Positions 60,310-64,000 of a DNA stretch of 64,000 nucleotides are shown one piece after another. Origin of the DNA: Bdellovibrionia bacterium (GTDB lineage Bacteria > Bdellovibrionota > Bdellovibrionia > Bdellovibrionales > JAGQZY01); contig JAUICP010000005.1 in NCBI GenBank assembly GCA_030427805.1, positions 62,001 through 126,000 on the forward strand, written 5' to 3'. The notes beneath the pieces are model-generated. The model searched no databases, was not told where the DNA came from, and saw nothing but the letters and a program-made list of their open reading frames with translations. Numbering within the stretch: position 1 is the first letter of the stretch; each line of letters begins with the position of its first letter. The position numbers were made by a program, and so were the translations under genes.

Positions 60310-61296
60310 TTGAGCATCCATGTACACCTGCATCAATTTGAAGGGCCTTTGGCTCTCCTGCTCTATCTGATCCGAAAAGAAGAAATGGATATCATGGATA
60401 TTAACGTCCATGAGATTACCAAGCAGTACCTCGAGTATATCAAGCGAATGAAAGAACTGGATCTCGAAGTCGCCGGTGACTTTGTCGCCATGGCCGCGAC
60501 GCTGATTCATATTAAATCGCGAATGCTTCTTCCCAATTACGATGAAGATGGTGAAGAGATCGAGCAAGAAGATCCACGCAAAGAACTCGTGCAAAAACTT
60601 CTCGAATACCAAATGTTCCAAGAGGCGGCGAAAAAACTTTATGATCGCCCGCTGATGCGCCGAGATTTTTGGGCTCGCGGTGAAAAAGAAATTCACCTTC
60701 CTGACGAAGACGAAGGTGAAATTATTGTTGAAGAGGGCGGTTTATTTGCCCTGATTGCAAGTTACAAACGAGTGCTCAATAAGGTGCAAAAGAATGTTCA
60801 CGAAGTGGGAGAGAATACTCAGTCAATCGCTTCGCGAATTATGGAAATTAAAAGTTCATTAGTGGCGGGAGTTAAGCTCGGGCTATCAAAATTAATTACC
60901 GCTAAAGAAGCCCCGCAACAGCGTTATCAATTGCTGATTACTTTTCTCTCTGTTCTAGAGTTGGCAAAAATGGGTTTCTTGAGTGTTTTCCAGAGTGAGA
61001 ACTTCGAAGACATTCACATTACGGCCAAAAAGACCATCGATGACGATGCTATTAGTAATGTTGAAGAGTACGACAACATTCAATCGGAAGATCTCGCCGC
61101 TGAAATTTTTGAGCAAGCAGAGATCGAGTCAGAATTGGATTTCCCTGAAGGTGAAACCGAGGCTATGGATTTAGGAATGGCTTCGGATGAAGATATCGAA
61201 GAAGCCGAAGCTGAGATAGATCGCAATGATACTGAAGATCGAAATGACGATAGTGAATCAAGTGGGCCTGGTCGCGAACCAGAGATAATGGCTTAA
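60310..61296 (+). CDS. scpA: Segregation and condensation protein A, with acidic tail
   Basis: The kleisin subunit of the SMC-ScpAB complex that condenses and separates chromosomes. TTG at 60310 is preceded by AGAGGAGAG. The N-terminal FEGPLALLLYLIRKEEMDIMDI and FVAMAATLIHIKSRMLLP are diagnostic. The C-terminal winged-helix region ends about residue 240; beyond it lie about 85 residues very rich in Glu and Asp (EDIEEAEAEIDRND). The protein is longer than the usual 250 residues. It sits 10 nt before scpB, which encodes its partner. Confidence 0.94.
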   Translation: MSIHVHLHQFEGPLALLLYLIRKEEMDIMDINVHEITKQYLEYIKRMKELDLEVAGDFVAMAATLIHIKSRMLLPNYDEDGEEIEQEDPRKELVQKLLEYQMFQEAAKKLYDRPLMRRDFWARGEKEIHLPDEDEGEIIVEEGGLFALIASYKRVLNKVQKNVHEVGENTQSIASRIMEIKSSLVAGVKLGLSKLITAKEAPQQRYQLLITFLSVLELAKMGFLSVFQSENFEDIHITAKKTIDDDAISNVEEYDNIQSEDLAAEIFEQAEIESELDFPEGETEAMDLGMASDEDIEEAEAEIDRNDTEDRNDDSESSGPGREPEIMA

Positions 61297-61306
61297 GGAG
61301 AAAGCT

Positions 61307-62785
61307 GTGAGTGAAAATCAATTTCCAAAAGATCAATCTAATGATGGGCAAGAGGCGGAAGAAACTGTTGTAGCCATGGGTAATGATGAAATTGAAAATC
61401 CTGAGACTGATCCTGTCATGGCAGAAGAAGAGTTGGAAGCAACTGCGGACGATCTTGAAGTCTTAGAGGCCAGAGAACTTGAGCAAAAAGATCCTGAATC
61501 AGTTCTTGAGCAAATTGAATTTCAAGTGACCGATAAAGAAATTATCGAAGACGAGAAAGAAGAAGAAATTTTCGTCGACCAGGAACAATTGGTCTCAATT
61601 ATTGAGAGTCTGTTGTTTGCAACGGATAAACCGCTTTCAATAAATAGTATGGCCCAGGTTTTTGTTGGAACTAATATCAAGAAGAAGCAAATTCGCTCGG
61701 CAGTCGAAGATCTCATGGGTGTTTACGCTGACGTGACTCGGGGAGTGACGCTAGAAGAAGTATCTGGTGGCTATCAACTTCGCACTAAAATTGACAATGC
61801 TAACTTTTTAAAGCGCCTCAATAAAGTAAGGCCGTTCCGACTTTCGGGTCCAGCTCTCGAGGTCATGGCTATTATTGCCTATAAGCAACCGATTATTAAA
61901 TCCGAAGTGGATCAAATTCGGGGAGTGGAGTCTGGTCACCTGGTTCGCGCCCTCATGGAAAAGGGCCTGGTTTGCTTTTGTGGAAAGTCTGAGCTTCCAG
62001 GAAAGCCAATGCAGTATGGAACCAGTCGAAAGTTTCTCGATATTTTCGGCTTGAGAAACCTCAAGGAACTGCCCAGTCTTGCAGAAATTGAAGAATTGCT
62101 TCCCGATGGAATCGGCGATGAGGAAGACGAAGAAGTCCTTTCAGATATTACAGATCATTTGGCTGAGGAAGCGGCTTCAACTTACTCTGAAGGACAAGAA
62201 GAGCTTGAGAAAATTGTCGACCAGATTAACTCAATTGATACATCGACTGAGTTTTTTGAAGAAGAAAAGCGTCGTCAAAGAGATAAAAGAGATCGCGATC
62301 GTGCCGCTAACCTCAGGGAAGCAATCGATCTCGGGGAATTGGTCGAGGATAAGGATATGAAGTGGTTGCAGCGATACGAAGAAAAACTTGCTGAGATCCA
62401 AGCAGAAAAAGAAGCCCAAGAAAGTGCTGAAACTGAAATCCAAGATCCGGTCCTCAATATTGATGGGGTTGAAGCTGTGCCAATGACTTCGGAGTCTCTT
62501 TCTGAAGAAGAGTCCGGTGAGACCTCGGGCCTTGAGGTCGAACGGGAAGCTAACTTCACCGATGAAATCCAGGCTCTCTCAGAAGAGTCCTTTCAAGAAA
62601 AGCAATTATTGCCTGACGATGAAAGTGAAGAGCTGTCAGTTGTCAGCATCGAAGAGGCCCTTTTTGCCGATAGCGATACCGATGCCGACCCAGAAATTTC
62701 GACTGAAGATGAAGAAGAAACCAGTGACGAAGAGCTTGATCAATTCTTAGGATTAGGGGACGATAAAGATAATCCATCAGACTGA
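61307..62785 (+). CDS. scpB: Segregation and condensation protein B, with long acidic extensions
   Basis: GTG at 61307 follows AAGGAG. The two winged-helix domains of ScpB lie at about 92-260, with IIESLLFATDKPLSINSM, SGGYQLRTK, LEVMAIIAYKQPI and YGTSRKFLDIFGL all present. The total is 492 residues against about 180-200 for most ScpB. About 90 acidic residues precede the core and about 230 follow it, with one basic, Arg-rich coiled stretch (KRRQRDKRDRDR) in between. ScpA also has an acidic tail. The extensions probably bind partners or tune the complex; this is inferred. Confidence 0.93.
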   Translation: MSENQFPKDQSNDGQEAEETVVAMGNDEIENPETDPVMAEEELEATADDLEVLEARELEQKDPESVLEQIEFQVTDKEIIEDEKEEEIFVDQEQLVSIIESLLFATDKPLSINSMAQVFVGTNIKKKQIRSAVEDLMGVYADVTRGVTLEEVSGGYQLRTKIDNANFLKRLNKVRPFRLSGPALEVMAIIAYKQPIIKSEVDQIRGVESGHLVRALMEKGLVCFCGKSELPGKPMQYGTSRKFLDIFGLRNLKELPSLAEIEELLPDGIGDEEDEEVLSDITDHLAEEAASTYSEGQEELEKIVDQINSIDTSTEFFEEEKRRQRDKRDRDRAANLREAIDLGELVEDKDMKWLQRYEEKLAEIQAEKEAQESAETEIQDPVLNIDGVEAVPMTSESLSEEESGETSGLEVEREANFTDEIQALSEESFQEKQLLPDDESEELSVVSIEEALFADSDTDADPEISTEDEEETSDEELDQFLGLGDDKDNPSD

Positions 62786-62850
62786 GGTGGTTTATTAGAG
62801 TTGCACTCAAAGTACTTTTTTATAGTTTTCTTATTTTTCATTTAACAGCA

Positions 62851-63402
62851 GTGGTGCTGGTACCTAATGAAAAGGCCATTCAAACCCGAGTGGCGCAAAA
62901 CCTTATTTTACCCTATTTAAATCTATTCGGTTTTAATACCCATTGGCGCTTTTTTTCGCCGGGCCCCATGCCAGCACTTTATATGGAATACCAACTCAAT
63001 AAAGAAGTGCAGAATGAAGATTCGACACAATCGGTAGACATGATTCAAGAGAGAATCTTTCCCAAGAAGAAGGGCGGGCTTTTTTATTCGTCCTCCTATA
63101 TTCGCAGACTCTACACTCTTAGACACCACGGTTTTAATCGCGAACGAATCGAAAACTTTTTTGCGCCCTATTTTTGCCGAATTCATCCTGAGTCAGAAAA
63201 TATACATTTTGAGTTTTTCACCTACAAAATCCCACGTATTGAGAGCTTTGAAGAAAAAATTGTTTACGAAGATTTAGAAAGAAAGATGATTCACGAACTC
63301 AACTTTCAATGTGATCTCGAAGCTCCCAAGGCGAGCGAAGAGGGGAAGACCCAGTACCGTTTTCTCGACGAGGGGGATTTCAAGACGGAGGATGAAGAAT
63401 GA
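62851..63402 (+). CDS. Membrane-anchored partner of an HTTM protein
   Basis: GTG at 62851 is the first standard start, but the open frame extends to 62773. There it encodes RVALKVLFYSFLIFHLTAVV, a transmembrane anchor. GAGG (62784-62787) lies 6 nt before an in-frame AUU at 62794, so the true start may be AUU (or CUG at 62782). The exported part has LFGFNTHWRFFSPGPMPA, a sequence of the type found in small proteins encoded before HTTM genes, and a charged C-terminus. The ATGA overlap with the HTTM gene supports joint action. Function unknown. Confidence 0.75.
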   Translation: MVLVPNEKAIQTRVAQNLILPYLNLFGFNTHWRFFSPGPMPALYMEYQLNKEVQNEDSTQSVDMIQERIFPKKKGGLFYSSSYIRRLYTLRHHGFNRERIENFFAPYFCRIHPESENIHFEFFTYKIPRIESFEEKIVYEDLERKMIHELNFQCDLEAPKASEEGKTQYRFLDEGDFKTEDEE

Positions 63403-64000
63403 TTGCAGCAGTCCTGGGGCAGTTTTCTGATTTCTTTCGCTATTTAGACCGTTTTTGGACGGGGCCAGTTTCGTTAAAAGCTCTTTCAATATTTAGAATT
63501 CTTATTGGTGGAAACCTTTTTATTTTATACAGCATTCGTCATTTTGACCTTAAATTTCTTTTTGGGGACGAGGCTGTCGTTCCCTACTCGATGTCACTAG
63601 ATATTCTGCCGCCATTCTACAAACCGCCTTTCGCCTTTTTTCCTGAGAACTTTGCCCAGGTGGAACTCTTTCATACCTTTTTAATGATCAGTTTGCTCAT
63701 GCTGACTCTGGGATTATTTGGTCGTTTTTTTGCGATCGTCGCCCTATTTTTTCACGTGGCTTTTTTGCAGAGAAACTACGCCATCGTTTATGGGGCTGAA
63801 ATTGTTTCTTGTTACTGGCTTTTCTTTCTCGCGCTGGCCGATAATAGTCGCTACTACTCTGTGCGCAATCTCATTCCGCGGCTTAAGCGCAAGGGGGCCG
63901 GAGGAGACTGGCTCACCACAATGGCTTACCGCCTTATCCAGATTCAGATTTGTATTATCTACGCCTATACGGGCTGGGAAAAATTAAGGGGTAATGATTG
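63399..64000 (+). CDS. HTTM (vitamin K carboxylase-like) membrane protein, 5' part
   Basis: The frame from ATG 63399 has no stop before the window ends, giving 200 residues of an incomplete protein. Hydrophobic segments, VSLKALSIFRILIGGNLFIL, FHTFLMISLLMLTLGLF, FFAIVALFFHVAFLQRN and IVSCYWLFFLALAD, and the phrases RNYAIVYGAE and YAYTGWEKLRG match the HTTM domain, related to gamma-glutamyl carboxylase. In bacteria the family's chemistry is mostly unproven. It overlaps the anchored partner gene by ATGA. Confidence 0.88.
   Translation, partial: MIAAVLGQFSDFFRYLDRFWTGPVSLKALSIFRILIGGNLFILYSIRHFDLKFLFGDEAVVPYSMSLDILPPFYKPPFAFFPENFAQVELFHTFLMISLLMLTLGLFGRFFAIVALFFHVAFLQRNYAIVYGAEIVSCYWLFFLALADNSRYYSVRNLIPRLKRKGAGGDWLTTMAYRLIQIQICIIYAYTGWEKLRGND

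Noticed and set aside
63718-63987. 89-codon frame near the window end
   Set aside because: It is out of frame within the HTTM gene, which runs open from 63399 to the window end.

Overview
The window reads as chromosomal DNA from a Gram-negative bacterium, most likely Bdellovibrionota or a close relative. This is inferred from gene content, not from a marker search. Supporting signs are a FadL-type porin and many exported proteins and lipoproteins, a meso-DAP murein-recycling ligase (Mpl), a fused isobutyryl-CoA mutase, a degenerate HD-GYP protein next to CheY and CheX, a long B. subtilis-type split PurS/PurQ/PurL system, and many lineage-specific secreted proteins. No rRNA, tRNA, CRISPR array, prophage or transposase gene was seen.

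Layout. 1-7994: de novo purine operon (purN end, an unrecognised gene, purB, purC, purS, purQ, purL, purF), tightly packed with 1-23 nt overlaps. 8068-14303: a lipoprotein with a degenerate Fic domain, then a murein-recycling group (ldcA, a SxxK serine hydrolase, mpl). 14497-18026: a c-type cytochrome lipoprotein coupled to a Tat-exported DUF1501-like protein. 18243-20909: mutS. 20993-23399 (minus): cheY, cheX and a catalytically degenerate HD-GYP protein. 23610-26433: a small LuxR-type regulator, a thioesterase and two pilin-like or membrane-anchored proteins. 27015-32588: a 1184-residue secreted repeat protein, a small membrane protein and an exported lipase-like hydrolase. 32820-38893: hflX and maeB on minus, a FadJ-type enzyme on plus. 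38897-46740: cell-envelope unknowns, an acyltransferase, an SH3-repeat protein, a porin-like protein and a histidine kinase. 46833-51752: 3-hydroxyacyl-CoA dehydrogenase, enoyl-CoA hydratase and icmF. 51894-56226: three exported proteins, two of them with enzyme-like motifs. 56294-56608: a large mosaic inverted repeat. 56691-59142 (minus): fadL-like porin then acyl-CoA dehydrogenase. 59279-64000: trpS, scpA, scpB, a membrane-anchored partner and an HTTM protein running off the window.

Together, FadL, the acyl-CoA dehydrogenase, FadJ, the second hydratase/dehydrogenase pair and B12-dependent IcmF form a fatty and branched-chain acyl-CoA degradation network. LdcA plus Mpl return muropeptide to precursor synthesis. 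The most unusual points are: a pseudo-Fic lipoprotein; repeats that begin exactly at two stop codons and share a module with a perfect hairpin behind a terminator; a 315-nt palindromic element with two swapped segments; genes whose best ribosome binding site points to AUA or AUU; and an exported pair resembling a protein deamidase and an IucA/IucC-like enzyme.
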